The notes: generated by a model from the letters alone, not told the origin. A stretch of DNA of 64,000 nt from Dactylonectria macrodidyma (GCA_020744425.1 JAGMUV010000020.1:1302001-1366000); one strand, 5' to 3'. Shown: positions 12,381 to 24,647, counted from the stretch's first letter. Numbers and translations: made by a program.

Positions 12381-13129
12381 GGGATTGTTGAGGACCGGAC
12401 AGATGGTTGATGCATCCGCTAGCTCGTTCGTTCCCTAGGGCCATCGCACCCACGGGCCACGGGTAGCAAAGGGTCACATGCAATGCCCATCGCGCTTCCC
12501 GGTTGGCTTCCGGATGAAACAGGGCTACACTCAGACTAGGCGAACCTAGTCAAGGCTTTGCGATAGACGTACGGAAGGGAAGTGAATTGTAATTGTATTC
12601 CGTGTTGCCATGTGTATAGTCGGGCTTCGGCGCCTGTCTTTATTAATGATCTATCTACCTATCCACTTGCTCTAGTAGTTTCGCTTGGCGGAACATGGTG
12701 ACGATCTTTCACCTTGTATTTATTAGGCGAGAGGAGGTAGAATATATGACCGATGCTAAGAGAGGCTGCCCTCAGAACACTTATTTGTACACTCTATCGC
12801 CTCGGATACTGAACAGCATAGAGTAACGACATTACACGATTTATTTTGCCACTAGACTTCATCAGTTCGACGCAGAGCTCTAATGTAAACGTAGCAACTG
12901 CACACCCAGAGCTGCAATTGAGACAAGTCCTCATTAAGCGCGTCAAGTCTAGTATAGGGTAGCGTGTAGCAATTTTTGTGCAAAGGCGTCCCGCACGTCA
13001 CCATAATCCATTTATTACAAGCCAATGGTGGGGCAGAACTCACCCTGCCTACCTTCAACATTCAAGCCCCAAACATTCACCTTCACAACTCAAGCTCCCT
13101 GTGCCCTTTTGCCATCCAAACTTGCGGGC
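12381..13129. other. PDB1-SKI2 intergenic region
   Basis: This holds the PDB1 3' UTR and the SKI2 promoter. A reading frame continuous with SKI2 begins at ATG 13025. Its 35 extra codons look like translated leader (Ser/Thr/Pro-rich, no conservation expected), so I left them out of the CDS. Confidence 0.45.
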
Positions 13130-16100
13130 ATGGTTGGAATAGACGACCTCCTTTTAAGGAAGTCGCAAGGAAACGAGAGCCTTGAGCCTACTCAACGTCA
13201 GCCTCTAATTCAAGACCCCGCGGACCTCAAGCGTCGCCTGGAGGACCTGCTGCTCTCGCCGTCACCCGAATTCTCACCAGAATGGCTCAACCGGCTCCAA
13301 CAACGATGGGACTTTGAGGCGGACTATACTTCATTATTCAAGCTAGCTCCCACACACACTCGAACCCTGACGAGGTTCCAGCGACATGGCTTGGAAGGCA
13401 GAGTGACAGGGTACAAGAACGTAACGGTACCCGCGAACAGTGCCACGGCCAAGAACTCGACTAGCTTGCTTCGGAAGCCCGCAAACCGGGCGGACTTCGT
13501 GAGAGGTGCTGCCGGTTTTTTCCCCTTTGCACCTGGTGGCCTCGACGGTATCGAAGCTACGGCAGCCTTCGAAGATCAGGTTCACCCAGGCGGGGCCAGT
13601 GCCGAGACAAGCGGGACAGGCAACAAGCTGGAGCGGGTGATCCAGCTAAGCAATGAGGGAGGTCTACTGGAGGTTGCACCCGGGATGACTAGAGGTATTG
13701 ATTTCAGCAAGAAGACGACCACTGTCGATCAAGAAGATGCCAACGCCATTAAGCAGGTGCTTGAGGAGGATCCAGAAGACGCCAAAGGGGAGGATGTGGG
13801 AGAGGACGCATCTGGCGACGGGGAATCGCCTGACCTCATGACTGATGGCCAAGAAGATGAGGAAGATGACGATATCGATGACATCCTGCCAGTCGAATTC
13901 CCGGCCTTAGAGCCCCATGGTGTACTTGCTGCTTCGAGCGCGAGAAAGGCGGGCCGTGAGTGGGCACACATGGTGGACATCACCCATGACATGTCAAACT
14001 TCAGAGATCTGGTGCCGGACATGGCCAAAGACTGGCCGTTTGAACTCGACACTTTTCAGAAAGAGGCAGTCTACCACCTCGAGAACGGCGACTCCGTCTT
14101 TGTGGCAGCTCATACTTCGGCCGGCAAGACCGTGGTGGCAGAGTATGCCATTGCCCTAGCGGCCAAGCACATGACTAAGGCCATATATACGTCCCCCATC
14201 AAGGCGCTGAGCAACCAGAAGTTCCGTGATTTCCGGCAAACTTTTGATGAGGTTGGCATCCTGACTGGTGATGTCCAAATTAATCCCGAGGCTAGCTGCT
14301 TGATCATGACCACAGAGATTCTACGAAGCATGCTTTATCGTGGAGCCGACGTCATTCGAGACGTTGAGTTTGTTATCTTCGACGAAGTTCACTATGTCAA
14401 TGACCTTGAACGAGGTGTGGTATGGGAGGAGGTCATCATCATGTTACCGGAGCATGTGTCACTCATTCTCCTGTCCGCCACAGTCCCCAATACCTACGAG
14501 TTCGCTTCCTGGGTTGGAAGAACGAAGCAGAAGGATATCTATGTCATCTCGACCCCCAAGAGACCTGTGCCTCTGGAACACTATCTCTGGGCAGGGAAGG
14601 ATATCCACAAGATCGTGGATTCGGAAAAGAAATTCATCGAGAAAGGATGGAAGGAAGCACACCAGGTGATGCAGGGCAAAGACAAACAAAAGCCTGTAGA
14701 GACTACCATCGCCACTCGAGGGGGTAATCCCCGGGGCGGACAGCGAGGCGGTACTCAGCGAGGAGGCGCCCAGAGAGGCGTTCAACGTGGAGGTGCACAG
14801 CGAGGGGGCGGACAGCGAGGAGGCGGACAACAACAAAGGGGCCGTGGAGGGCCTCCCCGAGCAAGCCACAACCCTGGCCATATGGGACGCGGTGGGCGTA
14901 CTGGAGGATTCTCATCGGCGGCACAAGACAAGAACCTTTGGGTTCATCTTGTCCAGTTTCTCAGAAAGAACAGCCTTCTTCCAGCCTGCATCTTTGTCTT
15001 CTCCAAGAAGCGATGTGAAGAAAACGCCGACGCCCTCAGCAATCAGGACTTCTGCACCGCCTCCGAGAAAAGCCACATTCACATGATCATTGAGAAGTCA
15101 GTTGCGCGGCTGAAGCCCGAAGACAGGGATCTTCCCCAGATTATCAGACTGCGAGAACTCTTGAGCCGGGGCATTGCCGTGCATCATGGTGGCCTCTTGC
15201 CCATCGTGAAGGAACTGGTCGAGATTTTGTTTGCTCAGACACTAGTCAAGGTGCTTTTTGCCACAGAGACCTTCGCCATGGGTCTCAATCTTCCTACTCG
15301 AACGGTTGTCTTCTCCGGGTATCGGAAGCATGACGGCCATTCATTCCGAAACCTATTACCTGGCGAATACACACAGATGGCTGGTCGAGCCGGCCGACGT
15401 GGTTTGGACCCTGTTGGATCGGTTATCATTGTGCCCCCTGGAAGTTCCGATGACGCCCCGCCGGTTGCAGAACTGCGAAACATGATACTGGGGGAGCCCT
15501 CGAAGCTGCGATCGCAGTTTAGGCTGACCTACAACATGATTCTGAACCTGCTCCGAGTTGAAGCATTGAAGATTGAGGAAATGATTAAGCGCAGTTTCTC
15601 AGAACACGCAACTCAGCAACTGCTGCCCGAACACGAGAAGGATGTCAAGCTGGCACAGGCGGATCTAGCAAAGGTCAAGCGAGATTCATGCAGTATATGT
15701 GATGTTTCTATGGATGAATGCCATCAAGCCGCTCAAGACTACAAGAAACTCACGACAGATCTGTACAAGGGTCTATTGATGATTCCCATCGGACGAAGGA
15801 TGTTCTCCCAGCATCGCCTTATCGTTTTCAACTGGGACGGCATCCGCTCTGTGGGTATTCTCTTAGCTGATGGCCTCAGCAACAAGGGGACAACGGAGGA
15901 TCCAACCCTTCACATCTGTGCTATTAAATCTCTCAGAGAGCGACGCGATGCAACTGACCAGCTGCCATTTATCCCCTCTATGAGAAAGTTGCTTCATCAA
16001 CTCCCCAAGGCGAAGAAGCGTGTGCAGACCAAGACTCTGCATGTGCCCCTGAGCGATGTTGAATGTTTGACTAAATGGGTCTCCAAGGGCATCATACCAG

Positions 16101-17037
16101 AAATTTTCCAAGGTGGAGATGGCTATCACCAGGCCAAGGATCGACTTCACGAAATTTGCAGCTCCTGGGATGACAGAATGGACGAGGCAGACTTCAGCCG
16201 AATCAAGCAGCTACAGCTCCAGGAGATGGTCGAGCAGAGAATCGACCTGGTTAAGACGATTACGAACTCGCCTGCTACCAAGTGTCCTGAATTCTTGAAA
16301 CACGTGAGCATATTCCCCGTTTTATGCATGTGAGTTGGTACTAATTCGCACTCTAGTTTGCCATGTGCCATGATGAGTGGCTCATCAAAGAGCACATTTC
16401 TCAGCTGAAGCAATCCCTATCAGACCAGAATCTTCAATTGCTCCCCGATTATGAGCAGCGCGTTCAGGTGCTGAAGGAGCTTGATTTCATTGATGATGCA
16501 ACACGTATCCAGCTCAAGGGCAAGGTTGCCTGTGAGGTCCATTCCGGCGATGAGTTAGTCCTCACTGAGCTTATCCTCGACAACGTCCTTGCCGATTACG
16601 AGCCAGCTGAAATCGCGGCACTTCTTTCAGCATTTGTGTTCCAGGAGAAGACAGACATGGAGCCTACCTTGACTGGAAACCTAGAGAAGGGCCGCGATAC
16701 CATCGTTGCCATCTCGGAGAAGGTTAATGATGTTCAGACAAGATTGCAGGTTATTCAGTCAGCAGACGACTCCAACGATTTCGTCTCGCGGCCACGGTTC
16801 GGCCTCATGGAGGTCGTCTACGAGTGGGCCAGGGGAATGAGCTTTAAAAATATTACAGGCTTGACGGATGTGCTGGAAGGCACAATTGTGCGGACCATTA
16901 CCCGCTTAGACGAGACGTGCAGGGAGGTCAAGAATGCTGCAAGAATCGTGGGTGACCCTGAGTTGTACCAGAAAATGCAACAAGCACAGGAGATGATCAA
17001 ACGGGATATCACAGCTGTGGCGAGTCTCTACATGTAA
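13130..17037 (+). CDS. SKI2: Ski2-type DEVH-box RNA helicase of the Ski complex
   Basis: This 3'-5' RNA helicase, with Ski3 and Ski8, feeds mRNA into the cytoplasmic exosome. Exons 13130-16303 and 16357-17037 (53-nt intron) give 1,284 aa, almost the yeast length (1,287). The N-terminal Ski2 segment (DLKRRLEDLLLSP, WLNRLQQRW) precedes an acidic stretch (about 205-250). RecA1 has Walker A HTSAGKT near 330 and DEVH near 417. An unusually long RGG-rich insert lies at about 527-577, then RecA2 with QMAGRAGRRGLD near 750, the arch/insertion region, and the C-terminal DSHCT domain in exon 2 ending in ITAVASLYM. An in-frame ATG at 13025 would add 35 residues. I prefer 13130 because of G at -3 and +4 and the family length. 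Convergent with DID2. Confidence 0.96.
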
Positions 17038-17369
17038 TTTACATCAGGGTTTTCAGGTTAGACATGTCATGTGATGATGGTACGCTTGAGCATGATAGAC
17101 ATGTCGAAACAAAAGGGGAATGAATATATGTCACAGGCTGAGGACCCAGGAAATTACGAGCTCAATGTGCGGCGCATGAAGTAGACAATGATGTGTTTGA
17201 CGCATTCATAACAATAAAAAACCAACTGTCTGTGCCTCCTCCCAAACCCCTTCAACGCCATGTCCTGTGTCCAGTAACTGAAGATATCAACCGTTTAAAC
17301 TTTGAGCGCAACCCATGTCATGACACAAACACCTCTTTAAATAAGCGTAGATCTATGCAGCCTCTCCAT
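17038..17369. other. Convergent 3' region SKI2 / DID2
   Basis: This 332-bp spacer lies between convergent stops and holds only 3' UTR-like sequence as far as I can see. Confidence 0.5.
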
Positions 17370-18058
17370 CTAAGCCCTCAGAGCCCGCAGCCTCTGCTGC
17401 AACTTGTCCTCTTCCTCGGCGGTAGGCTCGGCGGCGGCCTGAGGGTCGACGGTGGACGGCGCAGCCTGGCGCAGCTGCTGGTCAAACTCGAGGCCAGCGT
17501 CGTCGGCCAGCTTGCCAAGGAGCTCGTGGACAGCATCTTCACCGACCTGGACGGAGGTCGATTGTGTAATTGCGTCCTGGTAGATGCCGTTGGACATGGC
17601 ATATTCTTCGTTTTGCTGCTTGAACTGCTCGAGGGTGACGAGGGTCTAAATTTCGCATGAGTTAGTCCGACCACATCGATCTTGGGGCATCGAACAAAAG
17701 CGAATAAACATACCTTCTCGGGATTAGCGTTCTTCTGAGCAATGTTCATAGTACGGGAGGACGAGGCCATCATGTGTGTCATGCGGTTCATGGAGTTGTT
17801 GGCCTGGATCTGGGCGGCTGACAGCTCAGCCATGTCGGCCATCTGGTCCATCTGCTGAGCAAGAGCCTGCTTGGAGAGCAGGACCTTAGCCTTTTGGTAG
17901 GCCTTCTGGGTCTCGCCCTTTTTGAGGAGCTCTTGGATCTGCTTCTTGAGGATGGGATCCTGTTTCGCGGCCTTTTGGGCTTCGCGGCGAGCCTGCTTGG
18001 CCTGGAATCGTGCCTGGAACTCGACTTGCATGTCGCGGGCTTGCTGGCGGTTCGACAT
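17370..18058 (-). CDS. DID2: ESCRT-III-associated protein Did2/Vps46 (CHMP1)
   Basis: This Snf7-family protein recruits and regulates the AAA ATPase Vps4 during multivesicular body sorting at endosomes. Exon 1 (18058-17714) and exon 2 (17645-17370) are joined across a 68-nt intron with CTAAC, giving 206 aa (yeast 204). The N-terminal helix pair is basic (QARFQAKQARREAQKAAKQD). The central helices include MDQMADMAELSAAQIQANN, and the C-terminus ends in the MIT-interacting motif EDKLQQRLRALRA, diagnostic for CHMP1/Did2. The intervening segment is acidic, as in the family. The start at 18058 is the only ATG giving a family-length protein. Confidence 0.95.
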
Positions 18059-18811
18059 GTTGACAATGATTGTAGAGACAAAATCAAGGCTCTTAGTGGA
18101 CTGTCTTGAGGCGCGCGGTGGCGAGGCAGATGTGGTTGGGGTGCAGTCGTGAACGGAGCCGCCGTGGTCGGTATTGGTTTGGAGGCGGCTATCGATGTCA
18201 TGTGAGCAACATGACGGCCTCTGAGAAGGCAGCCAGATTGGGAGGGGCTGCCAAGGCCCGGCGAAGGCGGGGGCGCTGTTGGCCGAGAATGACGCAGGGT
18301 GGCGCAGCTGGGCTGGTTGGGCTGGAAGCTTGTCGAGGCAATTGCACCGCCACAGGTCAATCGAGTCCACAAGACCACGAAGTAGGTAAGCTGTTGCAAC
18401 TTATCGACCTAGATAAAAGGGCATTTCATGATCCTCCAAGTTTGACCGAAATCTAAAAATGCGGCTCATGTCGAGAAAAGGGTTTGAGGCTGTGCTGCTG
18501 CTTGTTATCGCCTTGGAACAATGCCTAGCTCTCAGGGTAACATATGCTGCTATATCTCACTCCAGCTAAGAGTAAGTGACCCCAGGTCGTAATATTGGCT
18601 GTCTTCGAGGAGAACGTCAGACCAAGTAAGGATGGAGGGAAGTAGGGAGCCAGAAGAACGTAAAATTCTCAAACAATATATTTCCATGGTCTGCATGCTC
18701 AACGTTGGACGCATATTGAGTACAGCTGTTTTATAAAACGGGGTGTATCCTCCGTAACCATGTCCGGTACCAACGGCTGGAATGCCTTAGGGAGGTGGAA
18801 TGAAGATGGGC
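18059..18811. promoter_or_regulatory. DID2 upstream region
   Basis: This is the promoter and leader of DID2, read leftwards. Nothing else was recognised before the tRNA gene terminator. Confidence 0.4.
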
Positions 18812-18816
18812 AAAAA
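18812..18816 (-). terminator. RNA polymerase III T-run terminator of tRNA-Cys
   Basis: On the minus strand a run of five T residues begins 12 nt after the discriminator base of the tRNA gene. This is a typical Pol III termination signal and supports an active transcription unit. Confidence 0.65.
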
Positions 18817-18827
18817 GTATAGGGTCA

Positions 18828-18955
18828 AGGACCGAGCGTGGATCGAACACGCGACCTAGGGATCTGCAATCCCTCGCTATCATTATTGTTAGTCTTTGGA
18901 TGCTGCTGCATTGCGGGGCATTTTGAACATACCTCTACCACTGAGCTATCTGTCC
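18828..18955 (-). tRNA. tRNA-Cys(GCA) interrupted in the D arm by a 56-nt mRNA-type intron
   Basis: Read on the minus strand, 18955-18933 forms the 5' half (acceptor strand GGACAGA, TA, D stem GCTC, loop AGTGGTA, then GAG). 18876-18829 forms the rest, with discriminator T at 18828. Joining them gives D stem GCTC/GAGC, anticodon stem AGGGA/TCCCT with loop TTGCAGA (anticodon GCA, U33 present), T stem GCGTG/CACGC with TTCGATC, and an acceptor stem with one A5-G68 mismatch. U73 is the Cys identity base. A box (TAGCTCAGTGG) and B box (GTTCGATCC) are intact. The removed 18932-18877 begins GTATGT, has GACTAAC 16 nt before its end, and ends TAG. Canonical tRNA introns sit at 37/38, where this gene has none. 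Unspliced, no cloverleaf forms, so the alternative is an insertion-killed pseudogene. Confidence 0.8.
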
Positions 18956-21156
18956 GGATCGTTGAATATCATGGTGGTTCAACTCGCAGATTAGTCTCAG
19001 GTCTCAAGGCGGGGTTGTACGGCAAGCTCCAGTCCCCCGCTATTTAACTTAGGTAATCGGATTCTCGTGACGACAGGGTTGACCTGGGCCTAATTAGACC
19101 GTTAGGCAAGGAGGTAACAAATATTCCTCTCAGCATTCGGCCAGAGAGATGAGCGTGAATCTACTCTGTGCTTATTCCTACTCATGGAGTTCCATACCCC
19201 CTGTCAACTCACTTCCAGTCCCTAGGCTCTGTGCTGATGACTACTGGATGATTCAAGAGTTGCGCGGGTGGTACTGTTTAGATCCACTGGGCCTAACTCA
19301 TTCGATCATTGCAATTCTTAGCCTGCTCGTCAAATGTCGAGGAGCATGGTTATTCACCTGTCACCGACTACCATGCTAGATGTGAAATGTACTAAATCCA
19401 ACAATGCCTTACCTATTCACATATTACTATCGGGTACGCCTAATCAGAAACGGGAAAAGACAACTTCAGACTGCAATGCATCTGACATTGGGCACTTTAG
19501 CGGTGTGACCCTGGGTAGGTGAGCTGGCATCTTGACAACAGGGTGACAGTTATCACCACCCCAGCTACCCTGGAGTGCGGGTGTTGGAACCGGGAAAAAT
19601 ATGAGAGGAGAAGTTCAATCTAAAGCTTTATTGTGGAGAATAGAATAGGCGAAAGGTACAATGTCGAGAGTGGCATGATCGACACACTTGCGCTTGGTGG
19701 TTATATGTCAGTAATTGGGTTGACTGGAAAGGTTAGGTAGTGTATTGAGCAGGGGTCCAGCAATAGTGAGTGGCTCAACTTAACAAACGAATTCCACAAT
19801 CACACACAATCCTCGGCGTGGGTTAATGTCTGGGCTTTTCTTAGTCAAATTAATCTCGAATCAAGATCAGATCCAGTGATAGCTGAACCATGATCACAGA
19901 CTCGCCATCAGGCGCCATCGAGGACGACTATTACGATTGCCATGGTTGTCGCGAGAAAAAACGGTGAATGACAGACACCTTCCCGAACATCCACTAGTGG
20001 AAAAGTGAGTTAGCGCATTGAGGCTGGTTTCAACGCCTGGGGATGTACCGACAAGGTCGGGGGATGCTCTGCTACTTCCTAGGTACGCAATGCAGTAGGT
20101 GCATCAACAGCCGCTCAGTGTTACCATTTCTCTTACAAAACAATTAACTCTACCTACATTGTGTTTCTCCATATGCTCGTCGTTTCTCCTCTGGGTCCTC
20201 TGGGGTTTGTATAGCGGGATATAGAAGCATCCGATGGCATTACTGTTCGAATATAAAGTATTACCTGACTCGATTTTCTAGTAAGGTGTTGCTGATGACA
20301 ACGGGATACTACTTTCCGTTCGAGAGCAAGAGCCCGTCCACTTGCTCCGCCTTTGCAGCACCGATCGGATGGCATGGTCCTCTTAGGGGCCGAGGCCGGG
20401 GTAGGAAGCTTCCATGTCCAATACATGTGGGCACTGGAAGTGGTTTTGTGTTGGCAACATAGACTCCATTCGAGGTCAGAACTAGGCGGTGAATGAGATA
20501 GTGGATGTCAACCGACTGGTTGCAGGCGTGAGAAACGATGGGGGATACCCTCCTTGGATGGGAACGTAGGGTTATGATGTGGGGGTTTATGGTTCCCAGC
20601 TTGTTCCGTGGAGTTGGGCTAGGGCTTGGACATTTCACTCTCACATGCAGGTGAGTGTTTTTGACCGGGCAGCGCAACTACAGCCTGGGGATGATATGAG
20701 ACAAGACAAGATGAAATGAGAATTTCCCTTGGATCTTGGCGGGATATTGCACGTATGGCCGACATTGGGGTTGTCATGATCTCGGAGGCTAAACGTCGAG
20801 AAAACTCGCCGTGGCTTGCTGACATTACCTCCCATGGATAAATTCGTGCGTCTATCGTGTGAACCGTCTGGCCGGTAGGGGCTATTGACTTGGTTATTCG
20901 AGGAGCTAGTGGGTTGGTGTGGGCATCAATGACCACTAGAGTGAGGCCAGTGAACTGGAATGGAACTCTTCGTTGAGCAGTACTCTGTATCGCTCACCTT
21001 GTGGCGGCTTATGTGACTATCTTAAATGCAGCTTATGCACCGCCAGTGCGAAAATAACTCAAACCACAACCATCAGTCCCGACATACATTCCTATGTTGA
21101 CTCTGGATTTTGGCAATTCTCAGTTCCATCTACTCAAGCCATCTATCTGCCAGGTA
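18956..21156. other. Gene-poor intergenic sequence
   Basis: No protein gene is convincing in these 2.2 kb. Around 19,583 a TGTTGGAA start and, near 19,791, a TTCCACA end hint at a worn LTR, without a visible duplication. A 25-codon frame at 19,890-19,967 contains a CHGC motif but has no other support. Open frames are short, with random codon use. Confidence 0.4.
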
Positions 21157-21467
21157 CGGAGGTCCATTTCAAAAGTCATGTCCCACGCTAATGACGCCAC
21201 ACACTCGCTCCCCTGCTAGCTACTTGGCAGTACAAGCTCTTTAGGGCACTTGTTCCTTAGCTCCACTGTAGCTCCCTGTATATCCAGAGGTCTTCAGAGG
21301 CTAATAGCGCCAGCCGCTATTTGCTAGCAGTGTTTGATGTGCTATAGATCTTAAGCTTTTAGTGGAGGTAAGTGATGTAAAGTACCTCATGTACCACACC
21401 CACTCTGATTGGCTGTTAAAAAAGTGTGGCTTGAGAGCAGGGACATGACTATTGAAGTGGACCTCCA
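21157..21467. mobile_element. 311-bp MITE with 28-bp terminal inverted repeats and TA target duplication
   Basis: The left end at 21157-21184 (CGGAGGTCCATTTC...) and the right end at 21440-21467, read in reverse complement (TGGAGGTCCACTTC...), match over 28 positions with three differences. Both ends are bordered by TA (21155-21156 and 21468-21469), the target used by Tc1/mariner-type transposases. There is no coding capacity inside, so it is a non-autonomous element. A related left end lies at 40669. Confidence 0.7.
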
Positions 21468-21469
21468 TA

Positions 21470-24400
21470 GATTGACCAGATTCCCGCCCATCTCGTTCTG
21501 GAGGGAATGGTTTGACAAGGGCATGAGGCGAAGGCCAAAATGTGGCACCGAGTGATTCTCGGAAGGACCAAACACGGTCCGTAGCGCAACATTCTAACGG
21601 CGGGGAGGCGATCCGACAATGCAGGAGGTTGCAAGGGCCGCCGACGGGACGAAGGACCGAGTCCCATTGTAGCTTGGACACCGAGCCATTGGGCTGAGAG
21701 TGGCTGGCTGGCCCATGTGTTCCACCAGCAAATTGGTTTGAAATGTGCTAGACTGTCGAGGATGTGTTGCAAAAGACAGGGCAGGGTAGCACCTTCCATT
21801 GCTGCACAGTTCATAGATTTGGTGGACTATAGGACCTGACCTGCCACAAGCCAATAGCTCACATTGGGATAGGGCATGATATGGTTAGATCGTTCAGATC
21901 AAGTGGTCGATCCCATCAGGAACTTGGCAATATGGGATGTGATGGGCAAAGGGTTGAGGGTGGATCGACATGTCTCTTATTGAGAACTAAGAGCCACAAG
22001 CTGTGTCAAGAAGCACCTGGTAAGCACGCTCTGTGAGGTACTTCGGGCTGGGTGAGCAATGGGAGATCGGTACTTTGCCAGACAAGAGGGCGGCTGCACT
22101 GGCGTGGGTGGCGGAGGCGGAGACGGCTGGATAACTTTGGTGGTGATCCGTAATAAGCCTACTAATGCACCAACATACGCCAATACGAAGGAGTCTTCGC
22201 ATTGGACATGCACGAAGCGTTGCACCAACGCGAACCAAAATAGTGCACAAAAACATAACCAATGCATGCCTCAGCCTCGGTGCGTGCTGGTCCTCGAATG
22301 ACAAAGCCCACCGTAAGTGATCCACGCACCCTTCGCCTCTGTCGGAATCATGTCCATGGTCCACACATTCCCAAAATAAAGAGGGAGAGGGTCCAAAAAA
22401 AGGGGTGGCGGAGGGAGGCAGCCATAATCGGCCCCATACTGGAAACACGAGGCAGCACAACGTCTGGCAGAGAGTCGTGTCAGGTCGCCGCTGATGCGTG
22501 CGAGGGAGGCTGAGACACCAGTGAGAATTGCCAGGCCCCTTCTGTCTCCTCCACCGTCCGGTGATCGTGCCTGATCTCGTACGGCTGGCGGTCGCCCTAA
22601 CAATATCCTCCTGATGGTGGTCGTGTTACACGTATTGGTGGTACGTGTTGCTTTGGGCCACACTACAACTCGTAACTTACGTTACGGTCCGATGCTGTAT
22701 CCGGGCAGGGCCTGTAATTCTTGGTTTTCATCTATGTATGCGTTTCTTTTGGGTTTGAGTGCCCAGCAAACCCACACAGGTAGTTGAGCAACTCAAACGA
22801 GACGCGCAAGCCGCCATATAGTTCTCATCACATACCTGAGCTTACCATGCTCTTGACCGTCTCTTCATGTATACAGTCCAGAAGAGCCCACCGGCCGCCA
22901 CTTCAAGACATTGATGATGACTCCCTGCATAATGTGGATGCTTGAGTTGTGAGATGTACCATAGTACTCGGGTCGGTGGCGCGGGTGGGGTTGGCAAGTC
23001 GGGGATAGGAGAGCTGTTCAAAGTACCGTTCGGAGCCAGTCCACTATTGGGCTCAACTGGTTGTCAGTGCCTCCCTAATCTGGACACTGTGCCCCGCGGC
23101 CCCGTAGCCCCCCGGAATGGCAGTAAGACTGACCTGCCATTAAATATTAAATTCCCACTGGCAGAGTTGGAAGCTCCTTCTAATCCTTCTGTGGCCTTCT
23201 ACGTCCCCGCCATCCGACCTCCTTGACACTTACCACGTAGGGAAACGGAGGGGCGAAGGCGAATCTCGTCATTGTGCAGGCGGACACGAACTCCAGGCAG
23301 ATGGACAATCGGCTTTCGTAGTCCGCGGTACTGGGCATACCACTCGATAGGACAGTAATTTTCGGGTCAAATGACGATCAAGTTGGCGAAATACATCATA
23401 GAATCAATCTATGCCTCGCCGCTGCACAAGCAAAAGAAATCAACTGCGGCTTACCTTTGGGCACTTATGGCGTGCAGTGTACGTACGCAGCTTATCTACT
23501 AATCCTGTACTCTCTGTACGAAGAATCTCACTCCTAGGTAAGGTACCTAGCGCAAATCAAACTCTCCATCGCAACGTTGAGCAAGTACAGAATTACTCCG
23601 GGCTACCTGGCCTGACCTGATCCTATCCGAAAGGGCGGAGCTTCACGGTGTCCGTTGTTCCGGGCTGAATTTAGTTTGCCTGTTAAATCAAACCTTTGAC
23701 TCGGATTATGGTTTCAACGTATTGGATGATTACCCCTTCTCACACGAAGGTACGCGTGCCGATAGTCTTCAACTTCATATCCTTTTCGCTCGGCCAAATT
23801 CATGAACTCTGTGCATCCACCAATCGCCCAAGAAGCTCGCACCACGTCCGTCCCCTATCAAGCCTCCTTGGATCCTGCTGCTCAAAGTAATCGAAGGAAC
23901 CAGAAGGTCCGTGGGCCAGATTCCCAGTGCGAATCTCGCCTCAGCCTGCCTTGGCTCTCGTCTCATTCCCATTCCCATTCACCCTGATGCCCCGTTTGCC
24001 CCCAGTCGGATTCCAGCCGTGGAACAACCGCCCCCCCCCTTTGTATCATGGAAAGGTTGTGGGGGCCGGCCGGCCGCTTCGATGGTGAGCACTCAACCCG
24101 TGGCTGCCGATTGCGTGTCAACGCCCGGCCTCCAGGCTTCAGGTCCGTCATTGAGGACAAGTGCGTCCACCAACCAAAGCACGCCATCCTTCGGGCACCC
24201 AGCTCAGCCATTCCCCCTGCAGTGAGCCACAACGCCCTGAAGCCCCAGCGGTTTGTGGGCTCCAGTGGGTCGACCTGCGTACCGGTGGCCCCTAAGCTTA
24301 GCCCCTCTTGCCCCTTCTGAACTTTCGGTTGGCGCCACTAAAAAAGCCCGGGGCCCCCATACGTACCTCCTGGTACCCAGTATACGGCGAGTACGTACCC

Positions 24401-24647
24401 ACCTCAGGGGCCGCTCCAGGACACCCCGCAGGGGTGCCCTCCCCTGAATAGTGGCCTCAGGCAGCCAGATTCGCATCCCTCAACCCTCAACGTGTCCTCA
24501 AGATAAAGAGGCCTGGCCGCACCACCATCAGAGAAACTCAAGCCAGCAGCCTCCACACCAGCAACTGAGAACACTTGTCCTCTTCCCATCTCGTTGCCTT
24601 TCCCTGACTCATCCATCCTGGCCAGGCTGACTCACGCCTGCCGTTTG
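21470..24647. other. Gene-poor intergenic sequence and hacA upstream region
   Basis: These 3.2 kb contain many short frames but none with homology or splice structure I can defend. The right-hand 700 bases have higher GC content and runs of CCCC and probably include the hacA promoter and long leader. Confidence 0.4.

Noticed and set aside
13025..13129. Upstream in-frame ATG adding 35 residues to Ski2
   Set aside because: The added peptide looks like translated leader and the ATG at 13130 has better context and gives the usual length; not excluded.
18877..18932. Reading the D-arm insertion of tRNA-Cys as a canonical tRNA endonuclease intron
   Set aside because: Canonical introns sit one base 3' of the anticodon; here the anticodon loop is uninterrupted and the insert lies between positions 24 and 25 with GT...CTAAC...AG signals.
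19583..19797. Possible solo LTR (TGTTGGAA ... TTCCACA)
   Set aside because: No target-site duplication and no second copy in the window; kept only as a remark in the intergenic entry.
19890..19967. 25-codon frame MITDSPSG...YDCHGCREKKR resembling a zinc-cluster start
   Set aside because: Too short, no continuing exon with correct splice sites and only one CxxC; likely chance.
24049..24320. 90-codon open frame before hacA
   Set aside because: Overlaps other open frames in a GC-rich leader, no homology or codon bias; not called as a gene.
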